From the NCBI RefSeq assembly GCF_000165425.1, contig NW_001799555.1:308450-372449 (forward strand): 64,000 nt of DNA, in the 5' to 3' direction. Below are positions 12,339 through 25,095 of this stretch, piece after piece; positions within the stretch are counted from its first letter, which is position 1, and every line of letters starts with the position of its first letter. A program made the translations under genes and the position numbers. Source of the stretch: Paramecium tetraurelia (taxonomy: Eukaryota > Ciliophora > Oligohymenophorea > Peniculida > Parameciidae). The notes beneath the pieces were generated by a model, which ran no database searches, had not been told where the DNA came from, and saw only the letters and a list, made by a program, of their open reading frames with translations.

Positions 12339-15300
12339 ATGATGATTATTTTGAAGCATTAGACATTCACATCCAAATGGTTATCATTACTAATGTAATT
12401 AATTATGCTAATGCAACCACTTTTTATGATAATTGAAAATGGATTAGAAGAGTGGAATCCTGATTATTCTTTTTTGCATCTAATTACCTTATTAATATTC
12501 AGATAAGACGTGCTCCTTTTAGATTATGACATTGCATTTACGAGAGTATATTTAGTAGTTTTGGTGACATTTACAATTCAAAAAGCATGGTAATTTACCA
12601 TTACTTACATGCTATATCGAATAAAGGAACGTGAGCGGTAATTTTAGAAGATGGAAGAGTGTTCTCCTTTGAGAATTTCATTGATGATATTGGCGATATA
12701 TACATAATTTTCAATGACAATATTGCACTTGATATTTTCAACCCTTTGTATAATTAGCTTTGCTTTTTGTATTTAAGATGGATAGGAATACGTTCATCTA
12801 ATTTTATCCTTACTGACATATATTCTTTGGTAGGCTGATTATTTAATTACATATACTATCTCCAGTACATCTCTAACCTTTAAGCACAATTATTTGGATG
12901 TCTCATAAACTACCCTATTCACTTATCTAGCCTATCTTTTCCAGTAATTGCAAATTATAATCTATTGTATTTTACAGAACCAAAGCAGTGTGAGGTTGTG
13001 CAACATTGTACTGTTATTATTGGAAGTGCTGTCATCCTTAGTAAATTAATTTTTATTTTAAACCTACATCTTCAAAGAATCACGCCAAGTATTATATTTC
13101 ACTTGTTCCCTCAAATTTGTTCTAAGCTTTTACTATTTAGGTAGATCAATCGAATCAAAGTAAATGTTTGAATATTTGATAATTCCATTGTTGTTGCTCC
13201 CAATAATGTATTACGGATTAATCTCAGTTGATACTAAACTTCATTATGAGGCCTTTGTAAATATCTTCAAAGAAGAACCAAATCTCAATAAACTTGTCTA
13301 TCAATTGAAACTTATCCTGAATCAATGTGATATTGAGAAATAAATGATTCCCCTAAAATCATCCTTAATCAATAAATCGCATCGGAAGATATGTCATAAT
13401 CCATCATGCATATGTTCAAATAAAATATTCATCTCTGAAATTTCATAGGCAAATGCCATAACCTAAGCTATTTTAAAGTAATTTATTTTTAACAAAATTT
13501 CATTCATATTATATTCTAAAGAAGCCTAGAAAAGTCATTAGTACAATTAATTAATAGTTGTACAAACCTTATTGCTATATGACTTTGGTTGGCTAACGGA
13601 TTCCATTAAAAATCTAACTTAACTATTGAATTGCCAAACAAATAATCAGAACTTCGTTATTAGAAAGGAAATATAAAAAAAAATTGCTTATGATGAATCT
13701 TGTAATGAAACATCAACAAAGAAAGATAAATCTGATGAACATTAAACATAATTTATTAGATTGAAAATCCAGATCAGTTTAATTGATTAATGCAGAATAA
13801 ACTATATTCTGTATTTAGCCAAGTCTAAACTAAAATCTTATCTTGGTACCTCAATGCATGCTTATTAATAACTAATGGTAACAGATTTTATTCAATCGTT
13901 CCTCACTTATGATTAATCTCTCAAATAAATACAGTAATAGACTGTGGAAGCTATTAATGATAAAATCGAGTTTTATTACAAAATAATAAAGGATGAGAAG
14001 TAAAATTTAAATTTATTGGGAAAGTGTACCAAAGAAATATGCTTTAAGCTTAATAAATTGAAGAAACTACTTAAATAAATATATGCAGCATACCCGTGTT
14101 CCAGTATCTAAAGATGTATATGTTTTTTTCAATGCGAATTATTAAACAATTATTACGAAGCTAATAAAACATCAACACTTACGTCGATGCAGGATGACAA
14201 AATGTTTAGGAATAAGAAAATCACTAATTATGATATTTAAGTTGATCAAACCGCCTATGCCATACTCTCCATCAAGGGAGAATTAGATGATTTCCATATA
14301 GAATAGGTGTCCTCATACTTTTTGAAATTGATTGGCAAAGCCTCAAGTAAGGATATCCATTTTTTTTAACTATTACCTCGTTTTATGAAGAATTGGCATC
14401 CCTCATTCATTCATAATTTCTTTAATGATGGATAATCCAGATATTATAAGAGTTTCAATCAAAGCTTTATTTCCACAAATACTGGATTACTTAAGACTGT
14501 TTATTTATGCTATGATATCACTAAGATTTTATCGAATCAAAACCTTGTATTCGCAGCTTTTCTATAAGAATTACCTGATTAGAAGTGTTTTTTATTATCA
14601 TATGGAACGAATTAGAGATTGACATTTTCTGAGAACTTCTTTAAAAAGATAGGATTTCATCAAAAACTAATCCTTGGACTCCCTCAAGTATTGACAATAG
14701 TTAATGGACTCTATTTATAATACTTAATACCTTCATTTCCATAAGGAGATGTAGAGAGTGATACATTTTAATTAAATACTGAGATGAGATTTTTGGATGA
14801 CAAGCATTTGAAAGAGGTATAAAATGAGGGAGTTGATTTGGGAATGTACATTTTGGATCCAAAATAATGGTAAAAGGAAGATTAAGTTTAATTTTATTCT
14901 GTCTCCATTATTGTAACTAAACGTTATGTGGCTTAATAATCATACTTATTAATTGAATTTTCAACTATTTCGAAAATAACTAAAAACCCAACTGAAAATT
15001 CCAAATTCTAAACTATATAAAATAATGACATAACATCACTGTAATCCTAAGAAGCTGAATTCATTAATGATAGTTTTGCATCACTGATGAACTTGAGTGA
15101 TGAAGCTGAACCAAAAAAAGTTAACATTTTTGATGTCAGAATGAAAGAGTTTCTATAGAATGAATTACAAGAGGAGGATGCTGCAAATATAGTGTCATAC
15201 AGGAAAGATGAATTTCAGAATAATGTATTTCCATAGAGTCATAGATTACTGCTTTCAGAGAGGAAAAAAGAAATTTAATAGGAATTTTTTAATATAGAAT

Positions 15301-17280
15301 AGATGCGTATGGACTCAATAAAACAATCCTCAATTTATGAATCACATAAGTAGATACCAGCTGAACATAATGTTATTGATGAGATTTAATCGTAGTAATC
15401 TTCTGTAGGAGGAGTAAAAGAATCTTAATTGTTTAAGAAATTCGAAATGATTGAGAAGATAATCAAGAAAAAGAAATTTGATAAAATGTCAGTATATCTC
15501 ATATTACTTTTACTACAAACAGCTTTCTTTATTTCGTTTGCATTAATTGTAATAACTTTGATATCATCGGAATTGCTGATGTTTATTCAAGAGATAGATA
15601 TGATATCATTGCATGCCAGTATTATGGCACCTCATGATTTGTATCTATCCATTAAAGTAACAATATCAGCATATTAGCAATAATATCGAGAAAAGTATAT
15701 AGATAATGCAACCTTATATAAATTGATAGATCCGTTGTATTAATTCAATGCTCCTTATTACTTTGATTTGCAAAATAATTTATTTGATGTGTTACAGAAT
15801 GAGCATTTATAAGCATTCTTTACGGATCAATAGGCTACAGTCTATTTCATGGGGAATAATGATTCTGTGACATATTCAAAGGAATTGTCATTTAGAGAGG
15901 AATTGCTAGCAATATTGCATGCTCAGTATCAATTCAAACGAGTGTTTGATGCTCGTAAGAATGCGAATGGTTAGGCTTGTCAAGTATTGCAATTTGCAAA
16001 TTACTTTAATTTGTAGGATAAATTAGAAGAATTGACAAATTAGATTTTGGAATACTCAAAAAACAGAAGTACAGCTGCTGCAGATTAATGGTTTGTTATA
16101 TGGTTAATTTATTAATTGATTGCTGTTTGTATTGGACTCATTACTCTATTTTATAAGAGGAGCATATTAAAAACTTATGAGAAATTGTTAAGTTTGTTTT
16201 ACTTTTCAGACAAAAACTCGTTAGAATAGGAAATATAGAAATTAAAACATCTGAATACTTTGATTTAGTAGAATTAGGATTTGTTATCAAAATATGATTT
16301 TAATTTTAGAGAAAGAGAAGAATTGGTAAATAGAAAGAAGAAAGAAAGCCAATCAATAAAATAAGAGAAACCGAAAAAGAAAGGTGAGCAAAAGTTGTAA
16401 AAAATTATTCCAATAATAGCCTTTTTTTGCATTTATATCTACTTTTTAGTATATTCAGTTATAATTCATGAAGAAACCAAGAACTATTTGACAAAGTATA
16501 AATAGACAACTGATTTTTATCGATTAGTTCAAGACCTTAGATTTAGGAGTGGAAACATTTATGTCTACAGAGAAATCTTTTTCAGATGGTCCAATTTTAC
16601 ATATCTCAATGCATCAGATTTAGATCGTTTATATGGTTTAGTTGAGAAATCATAGAATGTAATGTAAGTGTATGTCAATGGCTTATAACACTAACAAAAT
16701 GATGAATATCTATTCTCAGATAGCTATGTTGACTTTGTAAGTTAAGTAGAGAATTCAAACCTTTGTAACTTCATAAATTCAGTAAAGTATTTAATCTACA
16801 ATAGAAGTACCTGAATCTTACTCCATATTGCGAATCAGCCTTGGATGGAGTATTAATGAAGGGAATGATACCTAGTTTGAATTACATTTCTCAATCCATT
16901 CGTAGTTAATAGGAGATCAACAACTTCACTAAGAGAGCAGAAGTCCATTTTTATGAATTGGAAGGAGCTCAGGTCATTTGTTTAGCCTTTTAGAATGTAT
17001 CGGAATAGTTAAAATAAGGTATGATTGAACTGACACATACTTTTAATCAAACGAATGAGGTATGTTAAATTAATAAACATATTGGTAGATCCTGTCTTAT
17101 TTATTTTTCCTATCTTAATTGTTGTTTTCAATTGTTTTTGTGACCTGTTTCAGAAAACTTTTGATCTCAGAATTCACTATGTATAAGAAATCTCTGCAAT
17201 TGATTCCCATTCAAGTGTTGTTAGGTGATGATTCTTTAGAAAGAGCTTTACGTCAATTTGAATTTACAGAAAAAATATGA
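12339..17280 (+). CDS. Giant multi-pass membrane protein, paralog A, 1629 aa
   Basis: Two introns near the 3' end (16782-16804 and 17060-17088) give 1629 codons. The N-terminal ~330 residues contain several hydrophobic segments (QLIMLMQPLFMII, YLVVLVTF, LIIPLLLLPIMYYG). Next come a CHNPSCICS cysteine motif, a large soluble middle and a PAS-like stretch near residue 680 (LLPRFMKNWHPSFIHNFF). The C-terminal third has more membrane spans separated by a conserved loop: KKFEMIEKI, then a span, MAPHDLYLSI, FMGNNDSVTYSKELSFRE and CQVLQFANYFNLQDKLEE. The architecture matches a large ciliate family of unknown function; a sensory or receptor role is a guess. The convergent neighbour at 17303-22302 is its paralog. 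The exact 5' end is uncertain (ATG at 12339, 12342 or 12329). Confidence 0.8.
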
Positions 17281-17302
17281 TAATTAATTAATTTTATTCC
17301 TA

Positions 17303-20300
17303 TCACAATTTATAACCCAATTTCAGTTCAATTTGCTTCAGATATCTTTCGAAGAAGTCGTTCTTCAAAATGTCGCTCTGTGGTATCATCAAGACTCCAA
17401 ATTTTATTAGTTGAAGATGTTATTTGAGATTAGTGTAATGGAAATTCACAACAAAGAAACAAATAGAGCCTAAGGCAATTAAAAAGAAGATTGACAATAA
17501 CTTATAATTATCTAAATACAATACCTAATTTTAATAATTGAAACTCTCTGTTTTTTTAATGATTCCATTCTATAAGTTTTCGTTCATAAATGAAAATACT
17601 CTACTTGCAACCTATCCTCCTTCCACTTCATACAAAATGTCCTCTGCTCTATAAGTGAAATTATTGATAGCCTATTGAGTAATAATGGTCTGGTGAATGT
17701 AAGTTAAAGCAGGAAGCATGCCTTTCATCAAAGATCCATCAAATGATTTCAGACAATAAGGAGTAAGCACTTGTTTGTAATTCTCATCCAAAAAATTGCA
17801 TACATCTGTGTTTTAGACTGTGAGAAAGAATTAATAGAATTCTTCAGGAACCAAAAGAGTTTCCAAATTTATCCTTGGAGCCTAATCAACATATTCCATA
17901 ATCTTAGTTTGTGCAATGTCAATTAGATTATACAATCTTAATCCATCTGTCTTATTTAAGTAAGTAAGATTTCCCCATAACATAAACATTTCTCTATATA
18001 AGAACATATTACCGCTTCTGAAAGATAAATCTGCTATCAACTTATAAAATTCAGCGGTTGATTAATATTTGTTTAAGAAACTTTATGTTGAAAATGTAAC
18101 TATACAAGAGTAGATTAAAAATATTACAAATATAACAAAGGAAAATATTACTGATTTCAGTTTTGATGCCCTTATCAATATTTTTCTTTTATTTTTTCTT
18201 AGAACATCATTTTCTTGTCTATTTTAACTATTCTATTGCACTTCAGTTTATAATTCTAATTAATAACTATTAATGTAATCAGTTTAAGATAGTAAATTGT
18301 TCAATAAAATTTTATGTTTTTCAGTCTCCTTTGTGATGCTTTATTCAGTTATATGTGTTATAATTTCCATTATTGTATCATACTAAAACAATATCCCTGT
18401 CTTTAAATAATATATCAAAAGAGTGAACACAAAACAAACTACAATGAAAACAATCCAAATTGTAATCCATTTATCAATTATCTGTGTACATTTGTCTCTT
18501 GAAAATTGTAAGATCTCTTGAGACATTATCTCTAGATTATCCTATAGATTGAAATAATTAGAAAATTGAAAGACTTAACAAGGACAACCCTTAGTTGGAA
18601 TCCTTTTATCAAATATTATTTTAAAATCATATTGATAATTAAGTAATTGATGGATAAACTCCCTAAAAGTTATATTTCTAGAGTAAATGATTTTGTCAGT
18701 CATGCCCATGAAAAAAGTATTAGTATAAACATCCTTAAAGAATTCCTTTAGATCACTCTCTAATAAAGAAACATAAGAATTTTCCTTTAATTCATTATAA
18801 CAAACTCCTACGATTGAATAAAGTGGTTCTACTAAATCACTTGTTTACGATTAATTAATCTTCTTAGCTGTAAGTAAGGCTTAATAATAATAAATCTGTG
18901 CCCTTATTGCAAGGTATCGATCATAAGGAGCTACGATGTCAGCCTAGAAAGATAACATCTCTATCTCTTTTATTTTAGTTTGTAAATCGCTGCTTAAAAG
19001 AGACAGAATTATTACTGAAAATATGCCAAACACTACGAGTGTGAATATAATAAAGAATACCATGATCTATTGTTATGAAAAATTGAAATTGCTATAAAAT
19101 GAATCTATAATTTCAAACTTTTTCATGTAAGTAGGTCTTTTTATAGAACCCAAACTAGATTCCTATTATTATTATAAATCATCCTATTTTTGAGCTTATT
19201 GTAGTTGAGGATGCTTCTCTTTACTTGAAGCCTCAGCTTAGTAAAATGCAGGTTGCTAACAGTAGTATTCTTATTAAAATGAGCTATTGTGTCTTTGAAC
19301 AGTGTTTATCATATTTTGACTTTTATCAATCAAATTAGATACACTATGGTTGGGGCTTAGCATAATTTAATACATTTTATCATAATCTTATTATTTTGAG
19401 AGTTCTTTTAATGCTATTGAATAGTTCTCTCGTTCTTAAATATTCAAAGTATTAACATGCTTGGCTGCTCCTTCATCTATAGATAAAATAATTGAATCTA
19501 TATCAAAGATTGCAGATTCAGCATTATGTTAAGTTTATTTAAATTAAGTACAGGAAAATACTGCATTGTTTTAATGTGAAGATTCAATCATATGAGCAGA
19601 TTCTAATTCGATTATAAAATAATAGAATCCGAAGATCTCTCTTCTCATAATAAATAAATTGGCTGCATATTCTTTTGTGTATCTACTATCCTACCAAACT
19701 CTACTTAATTGTGAATGATTATCAATTGAAGATTTGCTATAATTTTCCCTTTAAAAAAAATGTAATATGTCAAGAAACAATAATTTTACATTATCAAGTT
19801 TTTATTCTTATATTTCAGACCAGGTTATACTATTAAAGATTGGAATAATCTAATTGATTTCAACATCATAGAATGAATAAAAATCATCTATGTTTAATAT
19901 GTCCTCTTCTGAAAATCCCAATTTTCTCAAACACATAAAGGTCATACCAGATAACAATCCATTTACATTTACTAGCCTTTTTATTCTAGTACATCTTGGA
20001 GAACGGATGCAAATACTACTCTATTATCATTTAATAATGTGACTGTATCAAAGGTCTATTCCATTTATTTGGATAATCCATTTTATTGCTTTACAAATGT
20101 GAGACTAAGATTTCTGTAATATCTTGCTTTGCCAGTTTAAACAAACCTCTAAACCATAGCAGGGTGCTCTTCTCTTATGAAGTCAGGTAATATATCAGTA
20201 AACTATATGAGATGGTCATTTGGTTACCGACCAATTATTTTCAGGAAATTACTTGAATGAGATTTAATTTTTAGATTTTATAGATCATCTTGCAATTAAA

Positions 20301-22302
20301 ACAAAACATACATAATCTTATCAGAATAGAAGTCAATAACTTAATTGCTAAAAACATATCTCTATTATTAGTTGTTATTAATTTATTTGAATTTTTAAGC
20401 CTTTTAGTAACTATTATAAATTCGTGAATAAAAGAAAATTATCATTTATCTCAGTTTAATACTTTAATATGCTTCATATTTTGAAAGAAGTCTCTCTTCT
20501 AAATCCAAAACTTATGTGAAGTACTTCATTTTGTAAGCGAATATTTTATCAGAATTCATAGCATCGCATTACAAGAGATAAGTGTAGAATTCTATTTTCA
20601 ATTTTATTATCTTAATTATCATTTTTTAAAGGTCTTCCATTTGAAACTCACTGTTTAAGTAAAAATTCAAATAATCAGACATTTACAATTATTGGGCTGT
20701 GCAAATGGCATTAGTGAAATTTTCATTAAGATACATCTATGCCTATCTCAATAAGTATTATATTTTTATAAGTTTAAGTGTGGAAACCTGAAAATTTCTG
20801 TTCATAGCATCATATTTTAAGACCTTCTTGTGTTAATTATTTATAATATCTTGAATTTATGAATCAGCTTGACTTTGTTTCATTTTCTTTTAAGCTCTAT
20901 TAGTAAGAGATTTCTCACTCGATATCACTCTTACTCTATAATCATTGGATGAATTATTTAAAAATCTATTATAGTTTTTGATAGCTATGAGTACAAATCC
21001 TTGTCTCATGAATAGGGTAGCTTAAGCAATTTCATAGAATGCAGCATCTAAATTATGGATATTTCGATTCTCATGGATTTGCTTAGTAATGTTTTTTATT
21101 TTAGTGTAAATGAACTACTTAAAAATTTGTTCGGTAATAATGTTGGCTTATTGAACATCTAAGATATTTAAAGTTGGTTCCTTGCAAGAACAATTGAGAT
21201 TGGAACATTTGGCTTTGTGCTGAGCCCAAATGAGACTATTTTAGAGGGGTTAAATTTCATTTTGATAGCAATTATTTGAAAACTTGACCAATTAATACAC
21301 ATACATAGTGATAGGTTGTTTAGTATTGATAAATATCGACTAGATGGAATTGATTTGGTATTGGTAGTCAGCGTAAAATACAATGCTGGCTAGGAGTGGC
21401 CAAATTATGATGGAATTATTTTTTAGATCTATGAATGCATACAATGAGTATGAAATTATCATGGAATTTATAAAGTATAAGGTTATTCTTTGAGACTTAT
21501 AGATGTATCCTTGGTACATGAGTTAATTAGTGATCTTTAAGAGAGCAATGATGAGGGTTAAGGCTATCTAGGAAAATTAGGAAATTTCTTGTTTGTTTAT
21601 TGTTCCAAAGAAAATTATTTGCAGTAATTCAATCGCATAAATGCAAATGTCAAGGGAAGTTACAAGTGACTTTTCAAATCCTCTGATGTGGAAATTGGAT
21701 GAGGGGAAGCATATAAAGAGATGCAATAGAGCGTCGATTTCGACAATGAAGAAAATGATGATTCCAAATAACAGTAAAGCAAAATAAGCGGAATTTTAAT
21801 TTTGAAATTACTTGAGGGTATTACTTATAGCACTAATTATTAGTGTCTATATAGGGTAGTGCAGGACAACACATAATAATTATTAATAATATGATGTGAA
21901 TGTTGTAAGCATGTTGTTGAGAATGCTAGGATTGTTTTATCTTTTTAAATATCTTTAATTTTCATTTGCTAAGTTAAATATGATTCCTAATTTAGCAATA
22001 AATAAAAGCACTAGTATTATGTATGGCATAATTAGTAAGGCTAGGTTTGGGAAAAACTTGAATATAAGTATTTCTGGCCTAAAAAAGTAAAATATCATCT
22101 ATTGAATAGTAGTATTTGGTATTTTTTCTTAAAATTAATCATAATCGTAATAGTAGAGATAAAATACTGGTTAACACATGCTTACAATAAAAATATATAT
22201 CTTAAATGGTTCATAGCAATAGAAGGAGTCATTCAACTGGAGCATATTGCACACAATTTGATCTAAGAATTTGGAGTCTTCCTTTTTTATTATTTGTCTC
22301 AT
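17303..22302 (-). CDS. Giant multi-pass membrane protein, paralog B, about 1650 aa
   Basis: Runs opposite to paralog A and ends 22 bp from it. Start MRQIIKKEDSKFLDQ at 22302, stop TGA at 17303. The total length (5000 nt) implies at least one small intron not located here. It shares paralog A's plan in the same order: N-terminal spans, a CSNLNCSCKEP cysteine motif like A's CHNPSCICS, a long soluble middle, then KKFEIIDSF, a span (FFIIFTLVVFGIFSVIILSL), VAPYDRYLAI, FFMGMTDKIIYSRNITFRE and CQVFQFSNYFNLQDNLE. It ends with a last span and a short tail (IPQSDILKNDFFERYLK), as A does. Divergence is high, so the duplication is old. Its function is unknown. Same-strand neighbour upstream at 22392-23904. 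Confidence 0.8.
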
Positions 22303-22391
22303 TTTAATTAAAATTCAAGCTACAAAGGAGAAACAAATAACTCATCAATAAGTGATATTATATTCTGTAAAATATGATAAAATATTCATGT

Positions 22392-23904
22392 TCAAATCTG
22401 TGCCTATGGAAATACATCAGGATGCTATAAAAGTATAGGTCATCAATAAATACCTATCCAGGCCTATACGATGCTGCACTAGATCGAACTCCTGATTTGG
22501 ACAGTTCGTTCTACTTCTTCTTTAATGAATCCAATTCAGCAGAGGTGACAACCAACTCCTCCTAGACTTGATGATATTCTCTGTTGAGTTCCTAGAATTT
22601 GTTCTTCCAAATTTGGACATCATTTGTAAGTTTGGTAACTTCTTCATAACTTGTATTGCTATTTTAATATTCGTATTCAAGATCCTAATACATTTTGTCT
22701 AATTCATTATATCTCGATTTCCAATCCTCAATTTCTATGTTCATTTATTGAATTTGACTTCTCAACCTATCAATTTATTCCTTGTCCTCATTATTTGATT
22801 AGATAATTGGTTTGTAACTGAGTTGATTGGCCTTAAGAGAATCATACTCTGATTTCATTTGCAGAATCTTATTGTCTAATTCTGAAATCTTACTATTTAA
22901 ATATTTGATGGTTGATTCTTGTTATTGGATTTGAGATCTAAGACGATTGGTTTCATAATTCTTTTATCTCAATTCATTCTGCAACCTCTCTATTTCAAGT
23001 TGTAAATTCTAAAGTTTGCCATCGTTTTCGAATTGAGAATTTAATTTAAGTGATTCTATTTCCCTATTTCGATTATCAACCATTTCCTTCAATCTTCTAA
23101 TTTCAACCTCATACTAAGCAGAATCTCTCAATTATGCTTCAAGTCTTTGGTATTTTAACTTCCATTCTTCAGTTTCAGCCCTTTGACTATTTATGGAGAA
23201 TTGAGCTCTGTCGATTTCTTATCTCAACTAAGAGAGAGTGGCTTCATATTCCTTAAGTGATAATTGATGTCTGCTGTCAGCCATTGATAACTCTAGAATG
23301 CGATATCTCTTAGAGAGTTCTTCATTTTGATCTCTGAGTCTAACAATTTCAGCATTTAACATGGCTTCATTCTCGACCATAATTGCTCTCATCTTATCAA
23401 TATCTATTTCTGCTTATTATCTTGCCTATTTGTCTGTTGCCATATATAATTTGTGTTTGTATTGATCCAATTCCAAAGACATATCCAACAAGCACTTATT
23501 TAATCTATCAATTTCCAGATACAATTAATTGATCTATGTTGAAATTATTTGAATTCTCATACCTTCAAAGTATCTTCAACATACGTGATTTTTTCAGTGG
23601 CCCCAATTCCTCTCAGTCTCATCACTTCTGTTTGACATTCTGTTAATGCTTACTCTAATTATGAGCATTTGGCCTTCCAAACACTCTCAATCTCATCTCG
23701 AGTAACTACTGTAATTGGAGCTTCTCGATGGTACATTTCCCTAACATGAGGGTGAGTAACTGTGTGACTTTATGCATTGTCGTTCGGCTTATAGGATTGC
23801 TTATTTATTAATAAATCCAATACATAGGGTGGTCGAACAGATTGCTATGGTTAAGAATACCCATATGCCTATCCATATTGTTAAGAAGCTGGACTATATC
23901 TCAT
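22392..23904 (-). CDS. Coiled-coil filament-like protein, 484 aa
   Basis: Two 29-nt introns (23534-23562 and 22425-22453) give 484 codons. A Tyr/Gln/Pro-rich head (MRYSPASQQYGQAYGYSQPQ, VRPPYVLDLLINKQSYKP) is followed from about residue 85 by an almost unbroken heptad coiled coil to about residue 460 (for example EIVRLRDQNEELSKRYRILE and LQLEIERLQNELRQKNYE). There is no signal peptide or membrane span. The layout (short non-helical head, ~370-residue rod, short tail) resembles cytoskeletal filament or basal-body fibre proteins of ciliates. No motif fixes the family, so function is inferred from shape only. 89 bp separate it from paralog B downstream. Confidence 0.75.
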
Positions 23905-24265
23905 TTTTATACTGTTAAATAATTAATATAACAGAAATTCATCTGATTTTGTTTATAATGACTGAAATCCAAATCATATTCAATTCTTTTCATTTTTTCC
24001 AACCTTTCCTCCCTTATTTTCTTTTTCCATTTTATACATTTAGCCCTTCTTTTTGGATTTGCATAATTTCCAATTCAGAGTGATCTTGGAATCAATTTAT
24101 TTTAACTATTTATGAAAATATTATTTATTTCCTACTTTTAAAGAATGAAGATGGTAAGCAACAAATTTGAAAACCATTCATTTTTAGAGCATATAATGAA
24201 ACAAATAATTTTAATAATAAATTAATTGTATAATTATGAATTTGATTTAATTGAATATTTCCCAA
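23905..24265. other. Intergenic, 361 bp, with a doubtful small gene
   Basis: The minus strand at 23980-24177 can be read as a 55-aa very basic peptide (start MVFKFVAYHLHS, end GGKVGKNEKN) if a 30-nt GTA...TAG intron is removed. A different minus-strand frame over the same bases reads NPKRRAKCIKWKKKIREERL and then MKRIEYDLDFSHYKQ, which looks at least as protein-like, but it has an in-frame TGA upstream and no start. One of the two is probably a small gene or a gene remnant; I cannot choose. No other structure seen. Confidence 0.3.
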
Positions 24266-25059
24266 TCAGATTCCCCTTAAATTCAAATTTTAAGCCAGGA
24301 TCGTAAATTTATCAGATTACCTCTCATACAACTATGTAAGTGCTAATGGTTTAATCAGACATTCTTGACTTTCCTTCAATATGATTTTCTCTCCTGTGAA
24401 ATCTTCCTTATTATACAGTCTCACTGAATATCCTTTGGGTATTTGAATTGATCTAATGTCATGGTCGAAATTGCTATGCTTATAGAAATCTTTACTCAAT
24501 ATCTCTTTGGGATTCGCATAATTTAAGTGACTCTCCTTTGTAATGACATTATGAATAGATTACTATGCAATCTGAGTTTTCAGCATTCTATTGAGTTTCA
24601 GCTAATGTTACATCACACTAATACATATGTTATTTAAATCTTATTAGCTAAGTACTTAAGTACCTTCAGTATCAATCATATCTAATTGTGGGATATCGTT
24701 TGAACCCTCTTTATTACAAGAATTCATACTTAAATTTAATTTTCATTGGTGGACATTGAAGTTATTTCAGAATTTAGAGTGGAAATATTCTGATTGTCTA
24801 AAAAAAAATTATTAGGATCTTCAATAGATTTATTGTTTTCAACGTTTTAAATCGTCTCAGTGTTTGAATGAGTGAAAGAGTCAGCGAAATCAAAATGCGT
24901 CTGCTCTTATTCTGTTTAATCGGCATTTCTTTGATAGCCATCAAAATTAACCATTGTAGGTATGGGATTGGCTTCAATCTCACTCAATTCCACATTAGTT
25001 TAAGCCAGCACTAAGGCTGAAATAAGAATAATTCCAAACATAGAAGCCTATATTCGCAT
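24266..25059 (-). CDS. Secretory protein with possible beta/gamma-crystallin domain, 256 aa
   Basis: A hydrophobic signal peptide (ASMFGIILISALVLAQ) opens the protein. A low-complexity acidic region rich in Asn, Thr and Glu follows to about residue 125. The C-terminal part contains IRSIQIPKGYSVRLYNKEDF followed by TGEKIILKE. This matches the strand-and-Gly pattern of a beta/gamma-crystallin motif (I-x-P-x-G-x-x-V-x-L-Y...F-x-G). In Tetrahymena such domains occur at the C-termini of dense-core-granule proteins (GRT/IGR family), so a trichocyst or granule protein is a reasonable inference. The frame change near 24730 is solved by a 23-nt intron at 24708-24730, which would end GAG; a one-base indel is the alternative. 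The gene follows 25096-26500 on the same strand after 36 bp. Confidence 0.6.
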
Positions 25060-25095
25060 GGTAAAACGGATTAATTTAATATTATATAATGTTTC

